NCBI GenBank assembly: GCA_947367315.1
Contig: CANBDX010000003.1
Coordinates: 1 to 62,454, forward strand
Source of the DNA: an uncultured Bacteroidales bacterium
GTDB lineage: Bacteria; Bacteroidota; Bacteroidia; Bacteroidales; UBA932
DNA length: 62,454 nucleotides
Reading direction: 5' to 3'
Below are positions 36,232 through 45,683 of this stretch, piece after piece. Within the stretch, counting starts at the first letter, position 1; every line of letters begins with the position of its first letter. Both the position numbers and the translations under genes were made by a program. The notes under the pieces were generated by a model, which made no database searches, was not told the origin of the DNA, and saw nothing but the letters and a program-made list of their open reading frames with translations.

Positions 36232-38253
36232 ATGATAAAGAAAACATGTCTTGTCCTGGGCGCAATGTGTCTGGGACTGTTTTTATCGGCCCAGAGCGGC
36301 GTATTAAAGACCAGAGCTGCTAACGATCCTTCAGGAAAGATCCTGACAATGGAGGAGACCATACTTTCAAGGGAACTCGCCCCGGCAAACCTCTACTGCA
36401 ACTGGAAGGATGCTCAGACCATCCTCATGCACAAGGACGGGAAGTGGCAGGAATATGACATAACTACCGGACTGCATGCCGATTTCAAGGCACCGGCAAA
36501 ACGCATGCGTACAGTCACAGAAGGCCAGAGCCTCCTTCTTGAATATCCTGACGGTACAAGGAAACCTATCGCTGAAAGCACAAGTCCGGACATCACATAC
36601 GGCCAGACCGTCAGCCGCAACGAATTCGGCATTGACGGAGGAGTTTTCTGGTCGCCGGACAGCACTAAGATAGCATATTACCAGAAGGATGAGTCCCATG
36701 TGACCTCCTACCCTCTCGTGGACATAACCACAAGGACCGGCTCTGCCAATGAAATAAAGTACCCTATGGCAGGAATGGATTCGGAAATCATCCGTCTTTG
36801 GGTATATGACCTCGCCTCCGGACATTCATCAGAGATAACGGTCCCGGAAATAGGGACAGGCATATCTCCGGCATACATCACCAACGTATGCTGGTCGCCC
36901 GACAGCAGGATACTCTATGCACAGATGATAGACAGGTCGCAGAAAAATGTGATGCTCGGCAGGACAGTGATTGAAGACGGGTCAAGCCTCACAATGATTC
37001 CCGTTCTCTATGAAAAGAACGACAGATATGTGGAGCCTCTGGATCCGCTATACTTCATCAAAGGCCACAATGACATATTCCTCTACCGCACAGCCAACCG
37101 CGACGGATACCGCAACCTATACCTCTGCGACAACATCGGAGGGAATGTGCGCAGACTGACGGCGACTGATGCGGATGTGGCGTATATCGGGAACGACGGC
37201 AGATATGTATATTACACATCAGCGGAGGTATCTCCTGTGGAGAACCATCTGTTCAGAGTCGAGATAAAGGGTCTGAATAAAGGAGTTTCCAGGGCCAGGA
37301 TCGGAAAGCCTCAAAGACTCACCCGTGAAGAAGGATGGCACAGCATCAGCCTCAGCCCGGACTGCAGGCATTTCGTGGATTCATACAGTTCGCTGACAGT
37401 GCCGCGGGTCATCAATCTGTGCAATGCGGACGGAAAGATGCTATCCAACCTGCTCACCGCAGAAGACCCTACAATGGGACATGCATACACTGAAATATCA
37501 CTCGGCACGGTGAAAAGCGCTGACGGACTCTACGACAACTACTACCGCCTCATAAAGCCGAAGGATTTTGATCCGGCAAGGAAGTACCCTGTGATCGTAT
37601 ATGTCTACGGAGGTCCCCATTCTCAGATGGTGCAGGACACTTTTATGGCACAGCTGCGCCGCTGGGAGATGTACATGGCCCAGAGAGGCTATCTGGTGTA
37701 TGTCCAGGACAACAGAGGCACACAGAACCGCGGACTTGCATTCGAACAGGCCATCCACGGACAGTGCGGACAGGCAGAGATGGCAGACCAGATGGAAGGA
37801 GTGAAGATGCTTATGGAGCTGCCGTACGTGGACAAGGAACGCATAGGCGTACACGGATGGAGCTACGGCGGATTCATGACAATATCACTGATAACCAATT
37901 ATCCTGATGTATTCAAGATGGGAGTGGCCGGAGGGCCGGTAATCGACTGGAAATGGTACGAAGTGATGTACGGAGAACGTTACATGGACCACCCGGATGT
38001 AAATCCGGAAGGATATGCTAAGACCAGCCTCATCAACAAGGCAAAGGACCTGAAAGGCAGACTGCTCATATGTCAGGGAGTAATCGACAATGTGGTACTT
38101 TGGCAGCACAGCCTCAGCTTCATTCGCGAATGCATCATCAACAACGTACAGGTGGACTACTTTCCTTACCCGCGCGCAGAGCATAACGTGATGGGCAAGG
38201 ACAGGGTGCATCTGCACGACAAGATCTCCATGTATTTCGAAGACTATCTTTAG
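36232..38253 (+). CDS. DPP-IV-like S9 prolyl peptidase, exported
   Basis: Secreted or periplasmic serine peptidase removing dipeptides from proline-containing peptides. Length 673 from ATG 36232. Signal peptide at about 1-22 (MIKKTCLVLGAMCLGLFLSAQS); N-terminal beta-propeller (about 60-430, with repeated VFWSPDSTKIAYY, VCWSPDSRILYAQ units); C-terminal alpha/beta hydrolase with S544 in HGWSYGGF, D619 in GVIDNVV and H651 in AEHNVMG. The protein is about 50 residues shorter than many Bacteroidota DPP-IV proteins but has the full triad. It converges on the next gene with a 4-base overlap of stop codons. Confidence 0.93.
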   Translation: MIKKTCLVLGAMCLGLFLSAQSGVLKTRAANDPSGKILTMEETILSRELAPANLYCNWKDAQTILMHKDGKWQEYDITTGLHADFKAPAKRMRTVTEGQSLLLEYPDGTRKPIAESTSPDITYGQTVSRNEFGIDGGVFWSPDSTKIAYYQKDESHVTSYPLVDITTRTGSANEIKYPMAGMDSEIIRLWVYDLASGHSSEITVPEIGTGISPAYITNVCWSPDSRILYAQMIDRSQKNVMLGRTVIEDGSSLTMIPVLYEKNDRYVEPLDPLYFIKGHNDIFLYRTANRDGYRNLYLCDNIGGNVRRLTATDADVAYIGNDGRYVYYTSAEVSPVENHLFRVEIKGLNKGVSRARIGKPQRLTREEGWHSISLSPDCRHFVDSYSSLTVPRVINLCNADGKMLSNLLTAEDPTMGHAYTEISLGTVKSADGLYDNYYRLIKPKDFDPARKYPVIVYVYGGPHSQMVQDTFMAQLRRWEMYMAQRGYLVYVQDNRGTQNRGLAFEQAIHGQCGQAEMADQMEGVKMLMELPYVDKERIGVHGWSYGGFMTISLITNYPDVFKMGVAGGPVIDWKWYEVMYGERYMDHPDVNPEGYAKTSLINKAKDLKGRLLICQGVIDNVVLWQHSLSFIRECIINNVQVDYFPYPRAEHNVMGKDRVHLHDKISMYFEDYL

Positions 38254-39008
38254 CGGAGTTCGGAATGGTGCCTGTCCTGAAACGGGACCGGAGAGAAGGA
38301 TGTCCCTATTCCGATGATGAACTCCCCTACTACAAATGATGCCTGCACTCCGAACGAGAATACTTCGGGAGTAGCAGGCATCACTATTGCCGCCCCGTCT
38401 CCCGAAGGACGCGGATAGAGGACGGGAGTATATACGGAGACAGACTGGAAATATTGCGACCAGAGGGTTATCGAGAGGATAGCCGAGGGATGATAGATGA
38501 ATCCTTCACGCGTTCCCATGCCCCAGTTATTGCCCATTACGCCCATCTGTGCTCCGTAGAGAATGCCCGACATGAAATAGAATCCGCGGAATATCTTCAA
38601 GGCATTGCCCAGCATCATCTGACGGGTAATGTATAACTGAGGGACATCTATCACATTACGTCCCTCGAGGGATGAGAAGAAATGGTCGAGATGAGGCTGT
38701 GTATATTCACCGAAACCGATTATGCCGTCGTAGCCGATCACGGGGATGACATGCACCTGAGGCACAGGCAGCGGAGCATATATCCACGGCTGAAGTCCCA
38801 CAAGGCGGGCACGCGGAATGAAGAATGAAGAGGACAGGAAGTCCGGGATAGGCTTCGGAGAAGAACCGGAAGTCTGCGACGGATTGTCGTCAGCACGCAA
38901 GTCCTCATGAACAGGAAGCACTGTAGTATCTCTCCCGTACGGCTCCTGAGCCGAAATCACCAAGGACGGAAGAACCGTCATAAGAAGTGTAAATATATGG
39001 CGCAACAT
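38250..39008 (-). CDS. exported hypothetical protein
   Basis: Protein of 252 residues from MLRHIFTLLMTVLPSLVISAQ, a clear signal peptide (5 further in-frame codons lie upstream). The mature part starts with a disordered, polar stretch (PYGRDTTVLPVHEDLRADDNPSQTSGSSPKPIPD) and then has alternating aromatic/Gly-rich strands (FSSSFFIPRARLVGLQPWIYAPLPVPQV, SFGVQASFVVGEFIIGIGTSFSPV), suggesting an outer-membrane or periplasmic beta protein. I recognise no family. Its 3' end overlaps the peptidase gene by 4 bases. Confidence 0.65.
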   Translation of the reverse strand: MLRHIFTLLMTVLPSLVISAQEPYGRDTTVLPVHEDLRADDNPSQTSGSSPKPIPDFLSSSFFIPRARLVGLQPWIYAPLPVPQVHVIPVIGYDGIIGFGEYTQPHLDHFFSSLEGRNVIDVPQLYITRQMMLGNALKIFRGFYFMSGILYGAQMGVMGNNWGMGTREGFIYHPSAILSITLWSQYFQSVSVYTPVLYPRPSGDGAAIVMPATPEVFSFGVQASFVVGEFIIGIGTSFSPVPFQDRHHSELR

Positions 39009-39033
39009 ACTGTCTGTTATCAAAGATTTATAC

Positions 39034-39041
39034 TAACTTTG
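39034..39041 (+). promoter_or_regulatory. -7 box TAACTTTG for serine dehydratase
   Basis: Matches TAnnTTTG, about 68 bases before the ATG at 39109. The leader holds no obvious structure. Confidence 0.45.
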
Positions 39042-39108
39042 CAAAGTTTCGGCCATTGTGGCGTCCATACTACGGACAACCGGGCGGACATTTTAAAACG
39101 AACTTGCA

Positions 39109-40359
39109 ATGAAATCGATTAGAGACGTATATAAGATAGGCAAAGGTCCTTCCAGCAGCCACACCATGGGTCCTTTCAAGGCTGTCAGGAACTACCTCGA
39201 AAACCATCCTGACGCAGAGAACCTCCACTTGACTCTTTATGGTTCCCTCGCTGCCACAGGAAAGGGCCACCTCACAGACACAGCCATAGAGGAGGCTTTC
39301 TCCACATGGAAAAGCACGGACCGCGAGACACTTGAAAACAAGGAAAAACGCGAAGGCCATGTAGAGATAGAATGGATGCCGAAGGAATCCCTCCCCGAAC
39401 ACCCCAACGGCATGAAGATAGGCCTAAAGCATACTGACGGCACAATCTCCGAAGAATGGACATACTACAGCATCGGCGGAGGAGACATCGTATGCATCGA
39501 GAAGCCAATCGAAGGAAAGCAGGAGGAAAGCATATATGGGCTTACCACACTTACAGACATCATGAACTGGTGCAACCGCACCGGCAAGACATATTGGGAA
39601 TTCGCTCAGGAGCATGAAGACAGCAGCATATGGGAGCATCTGGAGCTCGTCTGGAAGGTCATGCGTAAAGCTGTAGAAAGAGGCATCGACCAGGAGGGTG
39701 CGCTTCCTGGACCGCTTAATCTCAGAAGAAAGGCTTCAAGCTACTTCATCAGAGCCGAAGGCTATGGGGATGCTCTCCGCACCAGAGGACTGATCTTCGC
39801 ATATGCGCTTGCAGTCAGCGAGGAAAACGCATGCGGAGGCACTATCGTCACGGCCCCTACCTGCGGGTCATGCGGAGTCATGCCGGGAGTTTTATATCAT
39901 CTTCAGAAGACATATAACTTCAGCGACCAGAGAATCATCAGGGCACTTGCCACTGCTGGAATCGTAGGCTCGGTTGTAAAGCACAACGCATCTGTGTCAG
40001 GTGCGGAAGTGGGATGTCAGGGAGAAGTGGGAGTGGCATGCGCCATGGCTGCGGCCGCTGTGACCCAGCTCATGGGAGGCAGTCCTTCACAGATAGAATA
40101 CGCTGCAGAAATGGGACTTGAGCACCACCTAGGCCTTACATGCGACCCTGTGTGCGGACTGGTACAGATCCCCTGCATCGAAAGAAACGCATATGCTGCG
40201 GCACGCGCTCTTGATGCCAGCATCTATGCTCTATACACCGACGGACGCCACAGAGTGTCATTCGACCAGGCCGTCAAGGTCATGAAACAGACTGGCAAGG
40301 ACCTCCCTTCCCTCTACAAGGAGACCAGCGAAGGAGGACTCGCCAAGGAATTCGAATAA
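39109..40359 (+). CDS. sdaA: L-serine ammonia-lyase, iron-sulfur type, single chain
   Basis: Deaminates serine to pyruvate. Length 416: beta-like N-terminal domain (about 1-150, KIGKGPSSSHTMGPFKA) fused to the alpha catalytic domain. Cysteines suited to the oxygen-labile 4Fe-4S cluster lie in PTCGSCGVMPG (about 244-254), EVGCQGEVGVACAMAAAAV and LTCDPVCGLVQIPC (about 344-357). With glycine cleavage upstream it points to amino-acid catabolism. The next gene starts only 1 base after its stop. Confidence 0.94.
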   Translation: MKSIRDVYKIGKGPSSSHTMGPFKAVRNYLENHPDAENLHLTLYGSLAATGKGHLTDTAIEEAFSTWKSTDRETLENKEKREGHVEIEWMPKESLPEHPNGMKIGLKHTDGTISEEWTYYSIGGGDIVCIEKPIEGKQEESIYGLTTLTDIMNWCNRTGKTYWEFAQEHEDSSIWEHLELVWKVMRKAVERGIDQEGALPGPLNLRRKASSYFIRAEGYGDALRTRGLIFAYALAVSEENACGGTIVTAPTCGSCGVMPGVLYHLQKTYNFSDQRIIRALATAGIVGSVVKHNASVSGAEVGCQGEVGVACAMAAAAVTQLMGGSPSQIEYAAEMGLEHHLGLTCDPVCGLVQIPCIERNAYAAARALDASIYALYTDGRHRVSFDQAVKVMKQTGKDLPSLYKETSEGGLAKEFE

Positions 40360-40360
40360 T

Positions 40361-40999
40361 ATGAGAAAGTTCGACACATGTTTCTTTGAACGCTACGCCC
40401 GGATCACGCTTGAGACCATCCTGGGCGAAGAGTTCGGGGCACTTGTGAACGAAGACAGGCCCGACCTTCAGATGCCTGACAAGTCGTTGGGAATCGAGGT
40501 TACAAGAGCCATGGAGCCACACAAGGATGTAGCTCAGGAGATGCTCAAGGAAATGGCTGGGCTCCCGGTAAAGGACGAAGACCGGGAAGAGGTCAATCAG
40601 ATTATCAGTTCCGGATACGGCTACGGTCTGCAGGAGGGCAGATATGTCGGACATCTCGAATATGAATACTGGGCGCTTGCCCAGCCCCTGCGGCGCATCA
40701 TCGAAAGCAAGGTCAGCAAGGTAGGGTCCGGATTCTACGGGACCTTCGATCAGTACGGATTGTATATATTCTGCAAGGATAACCTGTCCGAAGAAGAAGT
40801 AATCCTCACAATGGAATATACCAGCGACCTGCAGCGTCACCTCGATATCAGATATTCCACCATGTACCTCTCGCTCATAGACAAACTCTATGTCTGCGAC
40901 CTCACCCAGGTGGACAGACTCCACCACCCTACAAAATGCACCTCATACGACATAAGCCGCAAGATGTGCAAGGAATTCTTCATAAAATCTTTAGACTGA
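40361..40999 (+). CDS. hypothetical protein, possible PD-(D/E)XK nuclease fold
   Basis: Protein of 212 residues tightly linked to sdaA (1-base gap) with no recognised family name. Near the N-terminus, NEDRPDLQMPDKSLGIEVTRAM resembles a PD...ExT/ExK nuclease core: an acidic strand followed by a strand with IEVTRA. This is a pattern read by eye, and the Lys/Gln position is replaced by Thr/Arg, so activity is uncertain. The remainder is mixed alpha/beta (GLYIFCKDNLSEEEVILTMEY, MYLSLIDKLYVCDLTQVDRL). No signal peptide. Confidence 0.55.
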   Translation: MRKFDTCFFERYARITLETILGEEFGALVNEDRPDLQMPDKSLGIEVTRAMEPHKDVAQEMLKEMAGLPVKDEDREEVNQIISSGYGYGLQEGRYVGHLEYEYWALAQPLRRIIESKVSKVGSGFYGTFDQYGLYIFCKDNLSEEEVILTMEYTSDLQRHLDIRYSTMYLSLIDKLYVCDLTQVDRLHHPTKCTSYDISRKMCKEFFIKSLD

Positions 41000-41081
41000 A
41001 AGGCCTACCGCACCTCGTGCCAGATATGAGGAATGAGGCCATGTGGATAAAGGCATCATTACCAAAATCACCGTAAAACAA

Positions 41082-41118
41082 CAAAAAACCGCAACAGAAG
41101 CACTTCTATTGCGGTTTT
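41082..41118 (-). terminator. intrinsic terminator of tRNA-Phe
   Basis: On the minus strand, just past the tRNA: AACCGCAATAGAAG, a short loop, CTTCTGTTGCGGTT, then a T-run. It lies between about 41082 and 41118, with one mismatch in the stem. Confidence 0.85.
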
Positions 41119-41122
41119 GTTG

Positions 41123-41195
41123 TGGTGCCACCGGGAATCGAACCAGGGACACAAGGATTTTCAGTCCTTTGCTCTACCAACTGAGCTATGGCACC
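41123..41195 (-). tRNA. tRNA-Phe (anticodon GAA)
   Basis: A 73-nt cloverleaf on the minus strand. Acceptor GGTGCCA pairs with TGGCACC; the D-arm contains AGCTCAGTTGG; the anticodon stem AAGGA/TCCTT holds loop CTGAAAA with anticodon GAA; the T-loop is TTCGATT. Discriminator A; CCA is not encoded. It has its own promoter and terminator. Confidence 0.97.
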
Positions 41196-41236
41196 AATTT
41201 TTTCTTTAGAACTACCCTATCTTTCGATTGGGATTG

Positions 41237-41267
41237 CAAAGGTAGGCATTTTTTCTGAACATGCAAA
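41237..41267 (-). promoter_or_regulatory. promoter of tRNA-Phe
   Basis: Minus strand: TTTG (41264-41267), a 19-base gap, TACCTTTG (41237-41244). One of the two cleanest -33/-7 matches in the window; it lies 41 bases upstream of the tRNA 5' end. Confidence 0.75.
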
Positions 41268-41356
41268 TTTTTTTACATTTTTTCTAAAAATAAATGATTA
41301 TCCGTTATCCGTGCAGCAACTTTCTTAACATATTCATCAAGCCTGCTATTCGCTTA

Positions 41357-41495
41357 CCGCTTGTGCGACTTCTGCCCCAAACTCGTATAAGGTGTGCAGC
41401 CGGGGCATGTGAGCAAGCGGAGCATAACACCATGCTCCCTGCGGAGCGAGCCACATGCTCCAGCCGAAGCATGTATACTGGACGGATTGCGGATA
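41357..41495 (-). repeat. dispersed repeat, copy B (inverted)
   Basis: Reverse-complement partner of 35651-35795. Copy B keeps an internal perfect hairpin, GGAGCAT (41419-41425) with ATGCTCC (41432-41438), that is degenerate in copy A. It occupies the 360-base gap between tRNA-Phe and priA; the rest of that gap holds the tRNA promoter and AT-rich sequence before priA with a weak TACCTTCG box at 41544-41551. Confidence 0.8.
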
Positions 41496-41558
41496 TCTCA
41501 AAAAAAATAATATTTTTCCATAATCAGTGCTGATTTTATTTCGTACCTTCGCATTCCT

Positions 41559-43793
41559 ATGGATGAAAGAAGATACATATCCGTGATTTTACCGCTGAAG
41601 CTCGAGTGGGAGCCATCGTATTATGTATCTTCAGAAGAAGATATCCGCATCGGAGACAGAGTCAGGGTGATGTTTGCCAAGAGGACGTATATGGGAGTCG
41701 TGAGCGAAACGGACAGGAAGCCTGACATTGAAGCGGCAAGAATTCTGCCGGCTCTGGAAATTGTCAGGGATATGGAAAGGGTCCTGCCGGAGGAGATTGC
41801 GCTATGGAGACAGGTAGCCGAATACTACTTATGCAGTGTCGGAGAGGTCTATAAGGCGGCTTATCCTGCCGAGAAGGTGAATATCGAAGAAGCCCGTGCG
41901 GCAGCCATCGCCAGGACCGAACAGAGGCGCGAAAGGATCGCGGAGGGCATCCGCGTCAAGATAGAGAAGCTCCGGCTGCGTCTTGACAAGAAGCAGCAGC
42001 TGGCACAGAAGACCAAAGACGGCACCAAATCCAAAGCCGTACTCATCAAGGATATCGAGAAGATCACCGAAGAAATAAGACTCAGTGAATCAGCCCTCGA
42101 GGCAGCCTTGAAAAGTGTATCTGCGGTAAGGACGGTACAAGGCCTGCCACAGATGCCGGACAGAGGTCTGGAGCTTACCCGGGCACAGGAAGATGCTTTC
42201 TGTCAGATAAAGAAAGGCTTCGAAGAAGCGAAGCCGGTCATGCTGCATGGGATCACAGGTTCGGGAAAGACTGAAATATACATACGCCTGGCAAAGGAAG
42301 CCATCGGAAAAGGAAAGAACGTCCTTTATCTGGTACCGGAAATCGCATTGAGCCGTCAGCTTGAAAACAGGCTCAGAGAACATTTCGGAGAAAGGATGAT
42401 GACATTCCATTCAGGAGAGACCGCAGCATCCCGCAGAGATACTGCAGACAGGATACGCAGTCTGAAGTCCGCGGATGCCGGAAGCTACCTCGTGCTCGGA
42501 ACACGTTCATCCCTTTTTCTTCCCCACCACAATATCGGACTCATCATCGTGGATGAGGAACACGACGGATCATACAAGCAGGAATCCCCTGCGCCAAGAT
42601 ATCACGGAAGGGACACGGCGCTTATGCTGTCCGTGCTCCATAGGTCAGCGATCATCCTCGGCTCGGCCACGCCTTCACTGGAAGAGATGTATAACTGCCT
42701 GACAGGCAGACATATGCTCGTGGAACTCAGGGAAAGATACCACGGAGCTGGCTCGTCAGACGTGGAAATCATAGACACCAATGCAGAAAGGCGCAAGAAC
42801 GGAATGACAGGCAGTTTCTCCCGCAAGCTCATCGCGCATATCGACAACACGGTACGTGAAGGCGGCCAGGTGCTGATCCTGCGTTCGAGAAGAGCCTGGG
42901 CGCCGGCCATGCAGTGCGAAGGCTGTGGAGAAATCCAGAAATGCCCCCACTGCAATGTCAGCCTGAGCTACCACAAAGGCCGCAATGCGATGGTATGCCA
43001 CTATTGCGGATATACTGCATCATATACCGGTACATGCGTAAAATGCGGTGACAGGCTCAAAGGGCTGGGCGCCGGGACCCAGAAAATCGAAGAGGAAGCC
43101 GCAGCATTATTCCCGCACGCCAGGATTGCCAGGCTTGACAGCGACACGGCACAGAGCGGCAGCAATGCGAGGGAAATTATCCGCCGTTTTGAGAAAGGAG
43201 AGACCGACATACTGGTAGGGACACAAATCCTCGCCAAAGGATTTGATTTCAGCAGATTGAGCCTTGTAGCCGTCGTAGCGGCCGACACCCTTCTGGGAGT
43301 CCAGGACTTCAGAGCCGACGAGAAAGCCTTCCATCTTCTGGAGCAATTCAGAGGCAGATGCGGACGCAGGGACAGGAAAGGTCTGTTCGTCATCCAGACA
43401 TCGCAGCCGGAACATCCTATCTATAAGCGCATTATCGAGAACGAAGCCGGCACATTTTACGGCCAGCTGATGATTGAGAGGAAAGACTTCAACTTCCCTC
43501 CTTACTCGAGAATCATCGAAATAACCGTCAGGGACAACTACGAAGACCGTGCGGAAAGAATGGCCTCCGGGCTTGCGGAAATGCTGAAAGAAAGCATCGG
43601 CCATCAGGTTACAGGTCCATACACCCCAGTAGTGGACAGAATTGCTGACTGCCATCTGCGCAAGATACGCATCAGTCTTAAAAAAGACAGATTCCTCAAG
43701 ACCGCTAAAATGCGCCTGAAGGAATCCGTTAAGTCATTCGAGAAAAAATCAGGCTACGACGGCCACATCACTCTGGACGTGGACCCGTCATGA
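41559..43793 (+). CDS. priA: primosomal protein N' (replication-restart helicase)
   Basis: DEAH-box 3'-5' helicase that reloads the replisome at stalled forks. Length 744. An N-terminal DNA-binding domain (1-110) is followed by a charged coiled-coil-like segment (about 110-190, RTEQRRERIAEGIRVKIEKLRLRLDKKQQ); Walker A GITGSGKTE at 231-239 (K237), DEEHDGSYKQ (DEEH box), a zinc-binding region with paired cysteines (CEGCGEIQKCPHC and CHYCGY/CVKCG), GTQILAKGFDF and QFRGRCGR. Its stop overlaps the convergent lipid kinase gene by 6 bases. Confidence 0.95.
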   Translation: MDERRYISVILPLKLEWEPSYYVSSEEDIRIGDRVRVMFAKRTYMGVVSETDRKPDIEAARILPALEIVRDMERVLPEEIALWRQVAEYYLCSVGEVYKAAYPAEKVNIEEARAAAIARTEQRRERIAEGIRVKIEKLRLRLDKKQQLAQKTKDGTKSKAVLIKDIEKITEEIRLSESALEAALKSVSAVRTVQGLPQMPDRGLELTRAQEDAFCQIKKGFEEAKPVMLHGITGSGKTEIYIRLAKEAIGKGKNVLYLVPEIALSRQLENRLREHFGERMMTFHSGETAASRRDTADRIRSLKSADAGSYLVLGTRSSLFLPHHNIGLIIVDEEHDGSYKQESPAPRYHGRDTALMLSVLHRSAIILGSATPSLEEMYNCLTGRHMLVELRERYHGAGSSDVEIIDTNAERRKNGMTGSFSRKLIAHIDNTVREGGQVLILRSRRAWAPAMQCEGCGEIQKCPHCNVSLSYHKGRNAMVCHYCGYTASYTGTCVKCGDRLKGLGAGTQKIEEEAAALFPHARIARLDSDTAQSGSNAREIIRRFEKGETDILVGTQILAKGFDFSRLSLVAVVAADTLLGVQDFRADEKAFHLLEQFRGRCGRRDRKGLFVIQTSQPEHPIYKRIIENEAGTFYGQLMIERKDFNFPPYSRIIEITVRDNYEDRAERMASGLAEMLKESIGHQVTGPYTPVVDRIADCHLRKIRISLKKDRFLKTAKMRLKESVKSFEKKSGYDGHITLDVDPS

Positions 43794-44771
43794 CTCCGGC
43801 ACAAGCACATTTATCTGCTGGTCAAGCACATCAAACCTGACCGGCGATCTTCCGACGACTTCGCCGTCCACTTCCACCGGCTCTGCGCTGCTGCCTTCAT
43901 GCGGCCACACTATCACCGTCTTCGCCTTTGCCACAACAAGTTCGGGTACTTCGAGGAAAGTGCCGGTAAACAGACGCGGTACCTCACGGGCGATTCTGCC
44001 CAGAGGCAGATCCGGTATAATCGTGATATCGAGCAGTCCGTCATCAAGCACAGCCGCAGGCGTCTGACGCATTCCTCCTCCGGAGTATTTTCCCACACCG
44101 AACGCCATCGAAAGATAGTTCCCGTCAAATACGGTCACACCATCACACTCGACCCGCGCCCCGGCAGGTTTCCTATGACGTATGGCATGAAGCAGCGATG
44201 TGACATACAATATCTTTCCACGCTTTCCCTCCTTTTTCTTGGCATTCACCCTCTCGCACACTCTCGCATCGATTCCCACACCACCGATATTGGCCATATA
44301 TGAATCGAAGACATGCAGATCCGCATCATCCGGATCCACAAGGCCGACCTGCACCACATCTTGACGCGACACGCAGCCTCCGGCAATCACATCAACCGCC
44401 TTGGAAATATCATTAGGAATACCAAGAGTCTTTATCCAGTCATTGCCCGATCCCACCGGCACCACTCCAAGAGTGAAATCCGCAAGAGAGAGCCTTCCTT
44501 CGTTCCAGCGTACAAATGTGGCTATGCCGTTCAACACATCATGCACGGTACCGTCACCGCCTACTGCAAGAAACTTCCTATATCCGGCAGAACATGCATC
44601 AAAAGTGATCTGTTCCGCATTGCCGCTGCCACCGGTCCGGCAGCTGTGGAACTGCACTTCCCTTTGCTTAAGGATCTTTGAAGCCGCATCCCACTTTGCG
44701 GAAGCCTTCTTTGAAGCCGCATATACATTCACCACGGCAAACCAGATATTGCCACGACCGTTCACTTCCAT
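43788..44771 (-). CDS. diacylglycerol/sphingosine kinase-like protein (LCB5/YegS family)
   Basis: Lipid kinase homologue of 327 residues from MEVNGRGNIWFAVVN. DAGK catalytic domain at about 1-150 with the nucleotide-binding GGDGTVHDVLNG (about 80-91) and VVPVGSGNDWIKTLGIP; the C-terminal beta-sandwich ends VEVDGEVVGRSPVRFDVLDQQINVLVP. The substrate is unclear (diacylglycerol or another lipid). A second, different member of the family is encoded at 54940-55776. The strand is opposite to priA and to parAB. Confidence 0.85.
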   Translation of the reverse strand: MEVNGRGNIWFAVVNVYAASKKASAKWDAASKILKQREVQFHSCRTGGSGNAEQITFDACSAGYRKFLAVGGDGTVHDVLNGIATFVRWNEGRLSLADFTLGVVPVGSGNDWIKTLGIPNDISKAVDVIAGGCVSRQDVVQVGLVDPDDADLHVFDSYMANIGGVGIDARVCERVNAKKKEGKRGKILYVTSLLHAIRHRKPAGARVECDGVTVFDGNYLSMAFGVGKYSGGGMRQTPAAVLDDGLLDITIIPDLPLGRIAREVPRLFTGTFLEVPELVVAKAKTVIVWPHEGSSAEPVEVDGEVVGRSPVRFDVLDQQINVLVPES

Positions 44772-44864
44772 GATATTCAAGTCTTTAAACCGTACGATCC
44801 AAGTACACAAAGATTAATTCACGACAAAAGTAAGAAATAAAGGCAACGAATGAAATAATTTTTG

Positions 44865-44872
44865 TAATTTTG
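44865..44872 (+). promoter_or_regulatory. -7 box TAATTTTG for parAB
   Basis: Matches TAnnTTTG, 33 bases upstream of the parA ATG. No strong -33 element. Confidence 0.45.
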
Positions 44873-44905
44873 CGGGGATTATGTCCTATTAAGAACAGTA
44901 TTTAT

Positions 44906-45673
44906 ATGGGGAAAGTAATAGCAATAGCCAATCAGAAGGGCGGAGTGGGAAAAACCACCACCGCCATCAATCTAGCAGCTTCGCTGGCAGTTCTGGAGAA
45001 AAAGGTGCTCATAATAGACGCCGACCCGCAGGCCAATACTACATCCGGCCTCAACTTCTCTCCTGAAAACGACCAGAAGAGGACTCTCTATGAAGTGATG
45101 ATTGGCAGGATAGACGTTCGCGACGCCTTGATACAGACCGAAATAGCCAATCTACACATGATTCCGTCACACATCAACCTTGTGGGTGCGGAGCTTGAAC
45201 TGGTGGAAGCTGCCGACAGGGAATCAAGAATCAAGAACGCACTCGCCCCCATCAGAGACAACTACGACTATATCATCATCGACTGCTCACCGTCACTGGG
45301 ACTTATAACCATCAATTCCCTGACGGCTTCGGATTCAGTCATGATACCGGTGCAGCCGGAATTCTTTGCGCTCGAGGGTCTTGGCAAGCTCCTTCAGACC
45401 ATCAGGCTTGTGCAGGCAGGCCCTAACCAGGATCTCACCATCGAAGGATTCGTCGTGACTATGTTCGACGGAAGGACAAAAGTCCACAACCAGGTCCTTG
45501 GAGAGCTCCGCGAGCACTTCAGTGAAATGGTATTCAACACAATCATACAGAGAAACATACGCTTGAGCGAAGCACCTTCGCATGGAAAACCGATCATCCT
45601 GTATGACGTGATCTGTAACGGTACTACCAACTACCTCAACCTTGCCAAGGAGGTACTCGAGAAGAACAGTTAA
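44906..45673 (+). CDS. parA: chromosome partitioning ATPase ParA/Soj
   Basis: Deviant-Walker ATPase that moves origin regions with ParB. Length 255 from ATG 44906 (MGKVIAIANQKGGVGKTT). The deviant Walker A KGGVGKTTT, DADPQANTT, YIIIDCSPSLGLIT (Walker B) and the C-terminal ParA helices with RNIRLSEAPSHGKPI are all present. It is followed by parB after 10 bases. No plasmid-type partners nearby, so this is the chromosomal copy. Confidence 0.95.
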   Translation: MGKVIAIANQKGGVGKTTTAINLAASLAVLEKKVLIIDADPQANTTSGLNFSPENDQKRTLYEVMIGRIDVRDALIQTEIANLHMIPSHINLVGAELELVEAADRESRIKNALAPIRDNYDYIIIDCSPSLGLITINSLTASDSVMIPVQPEFFALEGLGKLLQTIRLVQAGPNQDLTIEGFVVTMFDGRTKVHNQVLGELREHFSEMVFNTIIQRNIRLSEAPSHGKPIILYDVICNGTTNYLNLAKEVLEKNS

Positions 45674-45683
45674 AATAGACACA

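Noticed and set aside
41043..41258. 71-residue open frame on + containing GATGNRTRDTRIF
   Set aside because: It is the antisense of tRNA-Phe; this peptide is a well-known false translation of tRNA genes.
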